Shown: in pieces, positions 1 through 8,439 of the stretch
How positions within the stretch are numbered: position 1 is the stretch's first letter
Layout of the letters: each line of letters starts with the position of its first letter
Assembly: GCA_032260385.1 (NCBI GenBank)
Contig: JAVVEL010000006.1
Span: forward strand, 51,664-115,663
DNA: 64,000 nucleotides
From: UBA9300 sp032260385
GTDB lineage: Bacteria; Bacteroidota; Bacteroidia; Bacteroidales; VadinHA17
Reading direction: 5' to 3'
Made by a program: the position numbers and the translations under genes
Notes under the pieces: generated by a model
Database searches by the model: none
What the model saw: only the letters and a program-made list of their open reading frames with translations
What the model was told of the DNA's origin: nothing

Positions 1-2
1 GA

Positions 3-1727
3 TCTGATGCTGATATGTCAAATATCCAGGTCCAGTCAACCAGGAAGGAATTTGAAGGGGATATTACTCTCGTCGTTTTTCCATTACTTAAATATTCGGG
101 GAAATCACCAGAAGATACAGCTTACGATTTAGGTAACTATTTACTGAAATCAAGCCCCGGGATAAGCAGCTTTAACGTTGTGAAAGGATTTCTTAACCTG
201 CAGGTCAGTAATGCGGCATGGCTGAGTGAATTTATAAGCCTGTGGCAGTCTGGAAGCGCTAATGATCTATCAAAAAAAGGACAAACCATACTTGTGGAAT
301 ATTCATCACCCAATACTAATAAACCTTTGCACCTGGGGCATATAAGAAATAATCTCCTTGGTTTTGCCCTCTCCAGAATACTGACTGAAAGCGGAAACAG
401 TGTTTTTAAAACAAACATTGTTAACGACAGGGGTATACATATTTGTAAATCAATGCTGGCATGGAAACTGTTCGGAAAGGGCAAAAGTCCGGCTGATACA
501 GGTATGAAAGGTGATCATTTCGTGGGGAAATACTATGTGGAGTTTGAAACTGCATATAAAAGTGAGCTAAGTGAGCTTATCCGGAAAGGTATGACGGCAG
601 AGGAAGCAGCTGAAAAATCGGAGCTTATGGCAGGTGCCAGGGATCTGCTCAGGAAATGGGAGGCAGGCGACAGGGAGACTGTTGACCTCTGGATGAAAAT
701 GAACAGCTGGGTTTACGAGGGATTTGATAGTACATATAAAGCCCTGGGGGTTGATTTTGATAAGATTTACTATGAGTCTGATACATATAAACTGGGGCGG
801 GACATAGTAGAGGAAGGACTGCAAAAAGGAATATTTTACAGGAAGGAGGATGGCTCGGTATGGGTGAACCTGTCAGATGACAGCCTGGACGAGAAACTCT
901 TATTGAGAGCTGATGGAACAGCAGTTTACATGACACAGGATCTGGGGACTGCAGTAGAAAGATATAATGATTATAAGTTCGATCATCAATACTATGTGGT
1001 TGGAAATGAACAGAATTATCATTTCCAGGTTCTGAAACTAATCCTTAAACGTCTCGGTTATGAATGGGCAGAGGGAATTCATCATTTCTCCTACGGAATG
1101 GTCAACCTTCCTGAAGGTAAAATGAAATCACGGGAAGGGAAGGTGGTGGATGCTGATGATCTGATTGATAACATGATAGATACAGCGAGGGAGATGGCGG
1201 AGGAACTGGGTAAACTACATGACTACGTCGAAGAGGAAAAAGAAGCAATATACCGTAAGATAGGAATGGCTGCTTTAAAATACTTTATTTTAAAAGTTGA
1301 TCCCCGTAAGAACATGATGTTCAATCCACGCGAATCAATTGATTTTAACGGCAATACCGGCCCCTTCATTCAATATACCTATGCCAGGATAAAATCAGTG
1401 CTCAAACTGGCAAAGGAGAAAGGACATTCAGTTGCGGAAATCAGTACTGATCTGCTGATGAATGAAAAGGAAGCAGATCTTGTTAAGCTTCTGAGGAAAT
1501 ATCAAAATGTGGTGAAGGAAGCAGCAGAATCACTTAATCCTTCGCTTATTGCAAATTATGCCTATGAGCTGGCCAGGGAATATAATCAGTTCTACCATGA
1601 CTATACTATCCTGGGGGAGCATGACCACAGCTTAAGGAATTTCAGGATAGCCTTATCTGAATACACGGGTAACATAATAAATAAGGCCATGTACCTGCTG
1701 GGCATTGAGATGTCTGAGAGAATGTGA
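3..1727 (+). CDS. argS: Arginyl-tRNA synthetase, 5'-truncated by window edge
   Basis: Class I synthetase that charges tRNA-Arg in the cytoplasm. The reading frame is open to the left edge, so the true start lies outside the window; an internal ATG at 15 is not the likely start because the add-1 domain begins in mid-fold. The HIGH signature reads PLHLGH (about residues 103-108 counted from that ATG). The KMSKS-equivalent loop is GKMKSREGK, followed by the helical anticodon-binding domain ending near NKAMYLLGIEM. Visible length is 570+ residues against roughly 590-600 in Bacteroidota, so only a short N-terminal piece is missing. A TAnnTTTG box lies just after the stop, so ffh probably has its own promoter. 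Confidence 0.96.
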   Translation, partial: SDADMSNIQVQSTRKEFEGDITLVVFPLLKYSGKSPEDTAYDLGNYLLKSSPGISSFNVVKGFLNLQVSNAAWLSEFISLWQSGSANDLSKKGQTILVEYSSPNTNKPLHLGHIRNNLLGFALSRILTESGNSVFKTNIVNDRGIHICKSMLAWKLFGKGKSPADTGMKGDHFVGKYYVEFETAYKSELSELIRKGMTAEEAAEKSELMAGARDLLRKWEAGDRETVDLWMKMNSWVYEGFDSTYKALGVDFDKIYYESDTYKLGRDIVEEGLQKGIFYRKEDGSVWVNLSDDSLDEKLLLRADGTAVYMTQDLGTAVERYNDYKFDHQYYVVGNEQNYHFQVLKLILKRLGYEWAEGIHHFSYGMVNLPEGKMKSREGKVVDADDLIDNMIDTAREMAEELGKLHDYVEEEKEAIYRKIGMAALKYFILKVDPRKNMMFNPRESIDFNGNTGPFIQYTYARIKSVLKLAKEKGHSVAEISTDLLMNEKEADLVKLLRKYQNVVKEAAESLNPSLIANYAYELAREYNQFYHDYTILGEHDHSLRNFRIALSEYTGNIINKAMYLLGIEMSERM

Positions 1728-1736
1728 TATTATTAA

Positions 1737-1744
1737 TATATTTG
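1737..1744 (+). promoter_or_regulatory. Putative -7 box for ffh
   Basis: TATATTTG matches the Bacteroidota TAnnTTTG element. The predicted start site is near 1750, 20 bases before the ffh ATG at 1770. No TTG is found at the expected upstream distance, so this is a half-match. Confidence 0.45.
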
Positions 1745-1769
1745 AAAAAAGTAAAAAAAGGTAAGAGTG

Positions 1770-3098
1770 ATGTTTGAGAATTTAACTGACAGGCTGGAGA
1801 GGTCTTTTAAAATACTGAAAGGGCAGGGCAGGATAACAGAGATAAATATTGCTGAAACCTTAAAAGATGTACGGCGTGCCTTGCTGGATGCTGATGTGAA
1901 CTATAAGATAGCCAAGAATTTCACCGATACGGTAAAGGAAAAAGCCCTGGGCCAGAATGTCCTGAATGCTGTTAAACCCTCACAAATGATGGTAAAAATC
2001 GTCCACGATGAGCTGGCAAGCCTGATGGGCGGTGAAAAAGTTGATATTAACCTCAGAGGAAATCCCTGCATTGTCCTTGTTGCAGGTTTACAGGGTTCCG
2101 GGAAAACTACTTTTTGCGGAAAACTTGCTCGTATGCTGAAAAGCAGAAATGGGAAAAATCCTACGCTGGTGGCAGGCGACGTGTACCGCCCTGCTGCCAT
2201 AGAACAGCTGAAAGTGCTGGGTGAACAGATAGGAGTGCCCGTTTATACGGAAGAAGATAACAAAAACCCGGTGCAAATAGTAAAAAGAGCAATAAAGGAA
2301 GCAAAAAACTCGGGTAGCGACCTGCTTATTATTGATACGGCCGGCCGCCTGGCTATTGACCGGCAAATGATGGACGAGATAGCATCCATAAAGGAGGCTG
2401 TAGACCCGCACGAAATATTGTTCGTGGTTGATGCTATGACCGGTCAGGATGCTGTGAATACCGCCAAAGAATTTAATGACAGGCTGGATTTCGACGGGGT
2501 GGTGCTTACCAAACTGGATGGCGATACAAGGGGAGGGGCAGCCCTGTCAATCAGGGGTGTGGTAAATAAGCCTATTAAATTTATTGGTTCAGGCGAGAAG
2601 CTTGATGCTATAGAACTATTCCATCCCGACAGGATGGCCGACAGGATACTGGGAATGGGTGATATTGTTTCACTTGTTGAAAAAGCCCAGGAGCAATATG
2701 ATGAGCATGAGGCTGCCCTGATGAAGAAGAAAATAGCAAAGAACCAGTTCGACTTCAATGACTTTATATCCCAGATACGGCAGATAAAAAAGATGGGTAA
2801 CGTAAAGGATTTAATGGCAATGATACCGGGTGTTGGTAAGGCAATTAAGAATATGGATATCGATGATGACGCATTTAAAGGAATTGAGGCAATAATACAT
2901 AGCATGACACCCGATGAACGGTCAAACCCGGTGATTATAAATGGCAGCCGCAGAAAAAGAATAGCCCTTGGTTCAGGGACAACGGTGCAGGAGGTAAACC
3001 AGCTTCTCAAACAGTTTAACGATACAAGGAAAATGATGAAAGCCGTGTCAGGCAAGGGAGGGGCCGCACAACTGTCAAATATGCTCAGAACCAAATAA
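1770..3098 (+). CDS. ffh: Signal recognition particle protein Ffh (SRP54)
   Basis: GTPase subunit of the signal recognition particle; it binds 4.5S RNA and signal sequences of nascent membrane proteins and docks on FtsY. The N-terminal four-helix domain is followed by the G domain with P-loop GLQGSGKTT, DTAGR and TKLDG, then the methionine-rich M domain (MIPGVGK and the RRKRIALGSGTTVQEVN region that contacts RNA). The 442-residue length is normal. A GTG codon lies immediately before the chosen ATG at 1770; the ATG gives the usual MFENLTDRL start. folD follows after 8 bases, so the two are probably co-transcribed. Confidence 0.97.
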   Translation: MFENLTDRLERSFKILKGQGRITEINIAETLKDVRRALLDADVNYKIAKNFTDTVKEKALGQNVLNAVKPSQMMVKIVHDELASLMGGEKVDINLRGNPCIVLVAGLQGSGKTTFCGKLARMLKSRNGKNPTLVAGDVYRPAAIEQLKVLGEQIGVPVYTEEDNKNPVQIVKRAIKEAKNSGSDLLIIDTAGRLAIDRQMMDEIASIKEAVDPHEILFVVDAMTGQDAVNTAKEFNDRLDFDGVVLTKLDGDTRGGAALSIRGVVNKPIKFIGSGEKLDAIELFHPDRMADRILGMGDIVSLVEKAQEQYDEHEAALMKKKIAKNQFDFNDFISQIRQIKKMGNVKDLMAMIPGVGKAIKNMDIDDDAFKGIEAIIHSMTPDERSNPVIINGSRRKRIALGSGTTVQEVNQLLKQFNDTRKMMKAVSGKGGAAQLSNMLRTK

Positions 3099-3106
3099 AA
3101 CTTGAT

Positions 3107-3979
3107 ATGTATACAATAATCGACGGAAAAAAAGTATCCTCTGACATCAAACTGGAAATTGCAGAGGAAGTTAAAAAATTTAAGGAAGAAACAGGTAAAG
3201 TGCCGCATCTTGCAGCCGTTCTGGTTGGCAATGACGGTGCCAGCGAGACATATGTGTCCCATAAAGTGAAAGCCTGTGAACAGGTCGGATTTAAATCAAC
3301 CCTCATCCGGATGGAAGAAAGCGTCAGTGAAAAAGAATTGCTGGATAAAGTTGGTGAACTGAATGACGATAAAGGTATAGACGGCTTTATTGTTCAGCTT
3401 CCCCTGCCTGACCATATTTCTGAAGATAAGGTTATCGAAGCAGTTAACCCAGCAAAGGATGTAGATGGCTTTCACCCGGTGAACCTGGGTAAGATGACAA
3501 TAGGCTTACCTTCCTTTGTCCCTGCTACACCTGCAGGAATTATGGAGCTTATACAAAGATATAATATAAAAACATCGGGTAAGAACTGTGTGGTGATAGG
3601 AAGAAGTAATATTGTTGGCAGACCGGTGAGCATTCTCCTGTCAAAAAAGGGAGTGGATGCAACGGTTACTCTCGTTCACAGCCGCACCAAAAACCTGGAA
3701 GAAGTTGTTCGCAGGGCAGAGATCATTATTGCAGCCATAGGGATCCCTGAATTCGTAAAAGCAGATATGGTGTCAGAAGGCGCCGTTATTATCGACGTGG
3801 GAACGACCAGGGTTAAGTCGGATAAAACAAAATCAGGATGGAAGCTGAAGGGAGATGTCGATTTTGACAACGTAGCACCCAAATGTTCTTATATAACACC
3901 TGTGCCGGGGGGTGTGGGACCCATGACTATTGTGTCCTTGCTGCAGAATACACTGAAAGCCTGCAAGCAAAAATACTAG
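3107..3979 (+). CDS. folD: Bifunctional methylenetetrahydrofolate dehydrogenase/cyclohydrolase
   Basis: Interconverts 5,10-methylene-, methenyl- and 10-formyl-tetrahydrofolate in one-carbon metabolism. The family signatures are all present: the ASETYVSHKVKAC stretch with the catalytic Tyr and Lys, DGFIVQLPLP, DVDGFHPVNLG, the nucleotide-binding GRSNIVGRPVS, and the C-terminal PVPGGVGPMTIVSLL. Length (290 residues) is typical. It starts 8 bases after ffh and its 3' end overlaps the convergent lipoprotein gene by four bases. Confidence 0.96.
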   Translation: MYTIIDGKKVSSDIKLEIAEEVKKFKEETGKVPHLAAVLVGNDGASETYVSHKVKACEQVGFKSTLIRMEESVSEKELLDKVGELNDDKGIDGFIVQLPLPDHISEDKVIEAVNPAKDVDGFHPVNLGKMTIGLPSFVPATPAGIMELIQRYNIKTSGKNCVVIGRSNIVGRPVSILLSKKGVDATVTLVHSRTKNLEEVVRRAEIIIAAIGIPEFVKADMVSEGAVIIDVGTTRVKSDKTKSGWKLKGDVDFDNVAPKCSYITPVPGGVGPMTIVSLLQNTLKACKQKY

Positions 3980-4986
3980 GAATCGCCGGTAAGAAGCTTC
4001 AGGTCAATCCCCCTGAAATAAAGGTCGTAACCACCTAGCCCTGAAGGGCGGTCAGAGGAAAATAAAAGGAAGTGATTGCTGAAACCCGGACAGTTGCCAA
4101 TAAGCGGCCGGTATTCATTATGCTCTGTATTTATTTCAGGACCCATGTTGAAGGGACTGCTCCATTTTCCGTCGCGGAAGATTGAATAGTAGAGGTCAAA
4201 GCCTCCCAGTCCGCCCGGCCTGTCCGAGGTAAATATCATAATGCTGTCCCTGACAAAGGGACATTTGTCGTCGTAAGCACTGTTCACACTGTCGGTAAGA
4301 CTGAGGCTGACAGGATCTCCCTTGAGCCAGGCATCAAATTCCATCTCCTTATTTATCTCAGCCTGCCTGATATCAAAATTGCCTTCGCCGTCATTGGTTA
4401 AATAAACAGTGCTTAAATCACTGTCGAAACAAAGGTAAGCATCATTTGAATCACTGTTTAATGCGCTTATGTCAGCCGGTTCCTGTCCGAAGAGTGAGTT
4501 GTCAGGATTTGCAGGTGAATAATATAGGTACTTAAGATTCAGGCTGCCCAGGGTATTGGCACCTGCATAAAAGAAATATTCAATTCCATTTTCACCATTG
4601 AAAAGCCTGTATGGACCAAGCTCATCCCTGTCTGTATTAACCTTGTCTTCAAGACTTTCATAAAAGTAATTATGGAACATGAAACTTTCAATGCAGAAAC
4701 CTGCATCAACCTGGCTGAAAGCAAAATATATGAAACCTGTCAGAATATCAAAATGTGAGCCCTGGCTGTTCCTGTTACTGGAAAACATGATTGGTAACTC
4801 TCCCGCCAGCTGGGGCAGTGCTACATTGAAATCGTCCCAGGTTGAGTTGATACCTTCCAGATTGTACGTTTCCTCAGGGAAAAAACCTGTCTCATAATTG
4901 ATCTCACTCTCATCCTTTTTCAAGCAGCTGCTGACAATAATCAATATCATGAAGATGCTTAAATATATTCTGAATGTCCTTTTCAT
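3976..4986 (-). CDS. PD40-repeat lipoprotein
   Basis: A predicted lipoprotein: a short basic and hydrophobic signal ends in VSSC with Cys21 as the lipidated residue. KKDE follows, which resembles the lysine-acidic export signal that sends Bacteroidota lipoproteins to the cell surface (inference). The C-terminal half carries PD40/WD40-like propeller motifs, notably FSSDRPGGLGGFDLYYS and FSSDRPSGLGGYDLYF, as in TolB-type and OmpA-associated proteins. Specific function is not evident. It converges on folD with a four-base overlap and has its own candidate -7 box at 5014-5021. Confidence 0.85.
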   Translation of the reverse strand: MKRTFRIYLSIFMILIIVSSCLKKDESEINYETGFFPEETYNLEGINSTWDDFNVALPQLAGELPIMFSSNRNSQGSHFDILTGFIYFAFSQVDAGFCIESFMFHNYFYESLEDKVNTDRDELGPYRLFNGENGIEYFFYAGANTLGSLNLKYLYYSPANPDNSLFGQEPADISALNSDSNDAYLCFDSDLSTVYLTNDGEGNFDIRQAEINKEMEFDAWLKGDPVSLSLTDSVNSAYDDKCPFVRDSIMIFTSDRPGGLGGFDLYYSIFRDGKWSSPFNMGPEINTEHNEYRPLIGNCPGFSNHFLLFSSDRPSGLGGYDLYFRGIDLKLLTGDS

Positions 4987-5013
4987 TTATTTGATAAATT
5001 GATTTGTACTTAC

Positions 5014-5021
5014 CAAAAGTA
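5014..5021 (-). promoter_or_regulatory. Putative -7 box for the PD40 lipoprotein
   Basis: Reads TACTTTTG on the minus strand. The predicted start site near 5009 leaves a leader of about 23 bases to the ATG at 4986. A TTTG lies 15 bases upstream, shorter than the 20 bases seen at the best promoters in this window. Confidence 0.4.
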
Positions 5022-5037
5022 GATAAAAATTATAATC

Positions 5038-5062
5038 AAAAAAAACCGGGCGAAAACCCGGC
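5038..5062 (-). terminator. Intrinsic terminator (minus strand)
   Basis: On the minus strand a CCGGG/CCCGG stem with a six-base loop is followed directly by eight T. It lies upstream of the lipoprotein gene and downstream of no minus-strand protein gene, so it must end another transcript; see the candidate sRNA. Confidence 0.75.
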
Positions 5063-5135
5063 TCTTTGAAGGTAGAATTTAGGTTAATTTTAGGGTAATT
5101 AAGGGTATGAGGGTAATTTAGAATCGCTCCTTCAA
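5038..5135 (-). ncRNA. Candidate small RNA with periodic ACC(C) motifs
   Basis: A complete-looking small transcription unit with no protein gene. A TATATTTG box at 5139-5146 predicts a start near 5132-5135, and the intrinsic terminator ends it at about 5038, giving roughly 95 nt. The predicted 5' end TTGAAGG (5135-5129) is exactly complementary to CCTTCAA just before the terminator (5072-5066). This would close a loop in which ACC or ACCC recurs five times at spacings of 8, 10, 12 and 11 bases. I do not recognise it as a named RNA family. It could instead be a terminated leader of the lipoprotein gene, although that gene has its own -7 box. Confidence 0.5.
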
Positions 5136-5138
5136 TTA

Positions 5139-5146
5139 CAAATATA
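5139..5146 (-). promoter_or_regulatory. Putative -7 box of the candidate sRNA
   Basis: Reads TATATTTG on the minus strand, a full match to TAnnTTTG. No TTG is present about 20 bases upstream. Confidence 0.45.
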
Positions 5147-5302
5147 AGATGAATATCAGGCTTAAATGGTTGCGTTTGATTTCTTTCTTTATTGTATTTT
5201 TTTTAACAATCAGGGCTTCTCTGTTGTATTACAGCTGTTTAAAAAAATACGGACATGTTTATAAATCGAACCGACTGATAGAGATTGTCTGATAAAATAT
5301 TT
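5147..5302. other. AT-rich spacer without recognised content
   Basis: Remainder of the 345-base gap between the lipoprotein and the TPR gene. It contains poly-T/poly-A stretches and no convincing gene. A GGTTCGATT string on the minus strand near 5265 resembles a tRNA T-loop but no cloverleaf can be built around it. Confidence 0.5.
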
Positions 5303-5310
5303 TAATTTTG
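5303..5310 (+). promoter_or_regulatory. Putative -7 box for the TPR gene
   Basis: TAATTTTG matches TAnnTTTG. A TTG lies 15 bases upstream (5285-5287). The predicted start near 5316 gives a leader of about 15 bases to the ATG at 5332. Confidence 0.45.
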
Positions 5311-5331
5311 CATGAAATATAATTTGAAGTG

Positions 5332-6738
5332 ATGGAAGACCAGGGATTTGGAAACATAGAGGAGGAAATACTTGAAATAGTGAGGCGTTATGAGCGGATG
5401 CGCAATAATAATGAAAACTACTTCTTTGATGTTGCTGAGTTTGAAACCTTGATCGACTATTATCTTGAGATTAATGATGTAAATTTTGCTTTTGAAGTGG
5501 CTGAATCAGCATGCCAGCAACACCCGACCTCAACATCCATCCAGGTAAAGAAGGCAAAAGTACTTATTGATAAGGGACGACCACTTGATGTACTGAAAAT
5601 AACCAAGATAATTGAAAAAATTGAAGCCAGCAATTACGAGGTCTTCCTACTTAAAGGCGCTGCACTGGGCATGCTTGGCGATCTTAACGGGACAAAAAAA
5701 TATTTTGACATAGCACTTACCCTGGATGAATCAGAGCAAATAAATATCCTGCTTAACATAACAGGGATACTGAATGACCTGAATCATTACAAACTGCTGA
5801 CCAGGTACCTTGAACGTCTTGCCGGACTGGAACCTGAAGATGCAAATCACCTCTATGACCTGGCCTTTGCTTACGAGAAACTCGGAGAATATAAGAGCAG
5901 TATTAAGTACTATAAGAAATACCTCGACATTGAACCTTTCTCCGATAATGCCTGGTATAACCTTGGTCTTTTATATACCGGGGAAGGGATGATGAAGAAA
6001 GCTCTCGATGCATATGAATTCTCAGTGGCCGTAAACCCTGATAATTTCTTTGCTATTTTTAATATGGCAAATATACTCAGCAAGGAAGGAAAGTACAGGG
6101 AAGCCCTGGAGGCATATCACCACTATCTTGAATATGAGGATGAAAGCTCAGAGGCTATAACCTATGCTGCCGAGTGTTATGAAAAAACAGGCGATCGCAA
6201 CAGGGCTTTTAAGATGTACAACGAAGCAATCGACCTTGATCCTGACTTTTCTGAACCCTGGTGCGGACTGGGCTTGCTGATGCTGGATGAGAAACCTGAA
6301 GAGAGTATAAAATATTTAAGAAAGGCAGTGTCGCTTAAAGATGATGAATATGAATACTGGTATTACCTTTCTGTAGCATACTATAACTGCAACATGATGA
6401 AAGAGGCCTTCAGGTCTCTTATCAGGTCAGTTAACATCAACCCCTACTATGACCTCGCATGGCTCAAAATAGGAAATATTATTATTGAAGGACGGTATTA
6501 TACTCACGCTGCCGCAATGCTTGAAAAAGGAATGAAGGTAATAGGTGATGTCCATGGCATAAGATATGTCCTTGCTTCTACATATTTATTCTCGGGTAAT
6601 AATATCTCTTTCAGGCTTCATTTTGAAAAGGCGCTGAATGAATCTCCTTCCTTTTTTAATATCTACAGACCGCTCTTCCCTGATAAGATGATTGATAAGA
6701 AAGCATATAAACTCATTAAAAAGAATATAAACGGTTAA
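5332..6738 (+). CDS. Tetratricopeptide-repeat protein
   Basis: A 468-residue protein made almost wholly of TPR helical hairpins, e.g. the units around YDLAFAYEKLGEYKSSIKYY, AWYNLGLLYTGEGMMKKAL and FAIFNMANILSKEGKYREAL. No signal peptide or membrane segment is apparent, so it is probably a cytoplasmic scaffold for protein-protein contacts. No enzymatic motif is seen. A GTG precedes the chosen ATG by one codon. It is followed after four bases by comA and then a DUF368 gene and aroE with gaps of 6 and 2 bases, so all four look like one operon. Confidence 0.88.
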   Translation: MEDQGFGNIEEEILEIVRRYERMRNNNENYFFDVAEFETLIDYYLEINDVNFAFEVAESACQQHPTSTSIQVKKAKVLIDKGRPLDVLKITKIIEKIEASNYEVFLLKGAALGMLGDLNGTKKYFDIALTLDESEQINILLNITGILNDLNHYKLLTRYLERLAGLEPEDANHLYDLAFAYEKLGEYKSSIKYYKKYLDIEPFSDNAWYNLGLLYTGEGMMKKALDAYEFSVAVNPDNFFAIFNMANILSKEGKYREALEAYHHYLEYEDESSEAITYAAECYEKTGDRNRAFKMYNEAIDLDPDFSEPWCGLGLLMLDEKPEESIKYLRKAVSLKDDEYEYWYYLSVAYYNCNMMKEAFRSLIRSVNINPYYDLAWLKIGNIIIEGRYYTHAAAMLEKGMKVIGDVHGIRYVLASTYLFSGNNISFRLHFEKALNESPSFFNIYRPLFPDKMIDKKAYKLIKKNING

Positions 6739-6742
6739 TATT

Positions 6743-7507
6743 ATGATAATAAATTTGCCGGGAATGCCCGACAGAACAGTAAAACCCAGAACGGGCGGAC
6801 TAACAATGGTAATGGATAAGGGCTTGAGTCTCAGGGAGACAGAAGACCTTGTGAGTGTCGGAAGTGAGTATATTGATTATCTTAAACTTGGATTCGGAAC
6901 CTCTGTTTTTACTCCTGATGTGAGGAAAAAGGTTGAAGTATACCAGGCAGCAGGTGTGAGAACCTACCTCGGTGGTACACTCTTCGAGGCTTTTGTTATC
7001 AGGGATATGTTTGATGAATATGTTGAGCTGATAGATAAACTTGGTATACGGACTGTTGAGGTGTCAGATGGATCATTCGAGATGGATCAGGGACTGAAAA
7101 CAGGCTATATAAAAAAGCTGTCGGAGAAGTATTATGTACTGTCTGAAGTAGGTTCCAAGAAAAAAGATGTGGTGTACAGCCCGGAAGAATGGGTCAGAAT
7201 GATGGTCTCCGAACTGGAGGCAGGTTCGGAAAAGGTGATCGCTGAAGCAAGGGAAAGCGGAACAACCGGTATTTATAACAGCGACGGCTCAATTAATAAG
7301 GTACTGATAGATAAGCTGTCGAATGATGTGGGCTTCGACCGTATAATCTGGGAAGCCCCGCTGAAATCACAGCAGGCCTGGTTTATTAAACAGTTTGGAG
7401 CAAATGTAAACCTGGGAAATATATCCCCCGACGAAATAATAGCCCTTGAATCACTCAGGAACGGATTGAGGGGAGATACATTTTTCCGCTTCCTGCAAGA
7501 TCAGTAA
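6743..7507 (+). CDS. comA: Phosphosulfolactate synthase (ComA family)
   Basis: ComA adds sulfite to phosphoenolpyruvate to give (2R)-3-phosphosulfolactate; it was defined in methanogen coenzyme M synthesis. Family signatures seen here include DYLKLGFGTS, TYLGGTLFE, RTVEVSDGS, VLSEVGSKK, IIWEAPLKSQQ and VNLGNISPDEI in a TIM-barrel protein of 254 residues, the usual size. No comB (phosphatase) or comC (dehydrogenase) homologue is in the window. In Bacteroidota such enzymes may feed sulfonate or sulfonolipid synthesis (inference). It sits tightly between the TPR and DUF368 genes. Confidence 0.85.
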   Translation: MIINLPGMPDRTVKPRTGGLTMVMDKGLSLRETEDLVSVGSEYIDYLKLGFGTSVFTPDVRKKVEVYQAAGVRTYLGGTLFEAFVIRDMFDEYVELIDKLGIRTVEVSDGSFEMDQGLKTGYIKKLSEKYYVLSEVGSKKKDVVYSPEEWVRMMVSELEAGSEKVIAEARESGTTGIYNSDGSINKVLIDKLSNDVGFDRIIWEAPLKSQQAWFIKQFGANVNLGNISPDEIIALESLRNGLRGDTFFRFLQDQ

Positions 7508-7513
7508 AAAGGT

Positions 7514-8437
7514 ATGCGTAAATTTTCAGATTATAGCCTTCTCTTCCTTAAGGGAATAGGCATGGGTGCAGCTGATGTTGTTCCCGGCGTTTCAGGCGGC
7601 ACAATTGCTTTTATAACCGGTATATACGAAGAGCTCATAAGATCAATAAAATCAGTCGACCTTGAGGCTCTTGGATTACTTCTTAAGCTCAATTTTACAC
7701 TTTTCTGGAAAAAGGTTAATGGGAATTTCCTCCTGGCCGTTTTTGGTGGAATTCTCCTGAGTGTCTTCTCCCTGGCCCGGCTGCTCAAATGGCTCATGGA
7801 AAATCACCCTGTACTAATATGGGCCTTTTTCTTCGGTCTTATACTGGCATCTGCAATAATAGTGATAAGGAAAATAAGCTCGTGGAATTTTGCCCGCCTG
7901 GCAGGATTGCTTGCAGGTACAGCACTGATGTTTGTTATTACCCTCTTTACCCCGGCACAGACAACAGATGCCTACTGGTATGTTTTTATTGCCGGTGCCG
8001 TAGCAATATGTGCAATGATACTTCCGGGGATATCAGGTGCCTTTATCCTTCTTATTCTGGGAAAGTACCAGTTTATACTGGGAGCTGTGAACGATTTTAA
8101 CATACCCGTATTGCTTATATTCGGTCTTGGAGTAATAACAGGTCTGCTCAGCTTTGCAAACCTGCTTTCATGGCTTTTCAGGAAATATCATGACCTGACA
8201 ATTGCTGTGCTGGCAGGCTTTATTATTGGTTCACTCAATAAAATATGGCCATGGAAAGAAACTGTTAGATCCATGATAGACAGCCACGGAGAAACGATAC
8301 CCCTGGTGCAGCACAATATTTTACCCCACCTTTACAGAGATATAACAGGTGCTGAACCCTACATCCTGCAGGCTGTACTGCTGATGATAACTGCCTTTGC
8401 CATTGTATTATTTCTTGATAAGCTTAGTTCAAGATAA
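7514..8437 (+). CDS. DUF368 membrane protein, undecaprenyl-phosphate translocase family (PopT-like)
   Basis: A polytopic inner-membrane protein with about eight hydrophobic segments. It carries the two family hallmarks GMGAADVVPGVSGGTIAFITGIYEEL near the N terminus and MILPGISGAFILLILGKY in the middle. DUF368 proteins (PopT) were shown to recycle undecaprenyl phosphate across the membrane for cell-envelope glycan synthesis; that role is transferred here by family only. Length of 307 residues is typical. It begins 6 bases after comA and ends 2 bases before aroE. Confidence 0.85.
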   Translation: MRKFSDYSLLFLKGIGMGAADVVPGVSGGTIAFITGIYEELIRSIKSVDLEALGLLLKLNFTLFWKKVNGNFLLAVFGGILLSVFSLARLLKWLMENHPVLIWAFFFGLILASAIIVIRKISSWNFARLAGLLAGTALMFVITLFTPAQTTDAYWYVFIAGAVAICAMILPGISGAFILLILGKYQFILGAVNDFNIPVLLIFGLGVITGLLSFANLLSWLFRKYHDLTIAVLAGFIIGSLNKIWPWKETVRSMIDSHGETIPLVQHNILPHLYRDITGAEPYILQAVLLMITAFAIVLFLDKLSSR

Positions 8438-8439
8438 GT

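Noticed and set aside
2444..3262. 272-codon minus-strand reading frame
   Set aside because: Antisense shadow of ffh and folD; its composition is typical of a reversed coding strand.
5262..5285. GGTTCGATT on the minus strand, like a tRNA T-loop
   Set aside because: The flanking bases cannot form a T stem or an acceptor stem, and no anticodon arm is found upstream.
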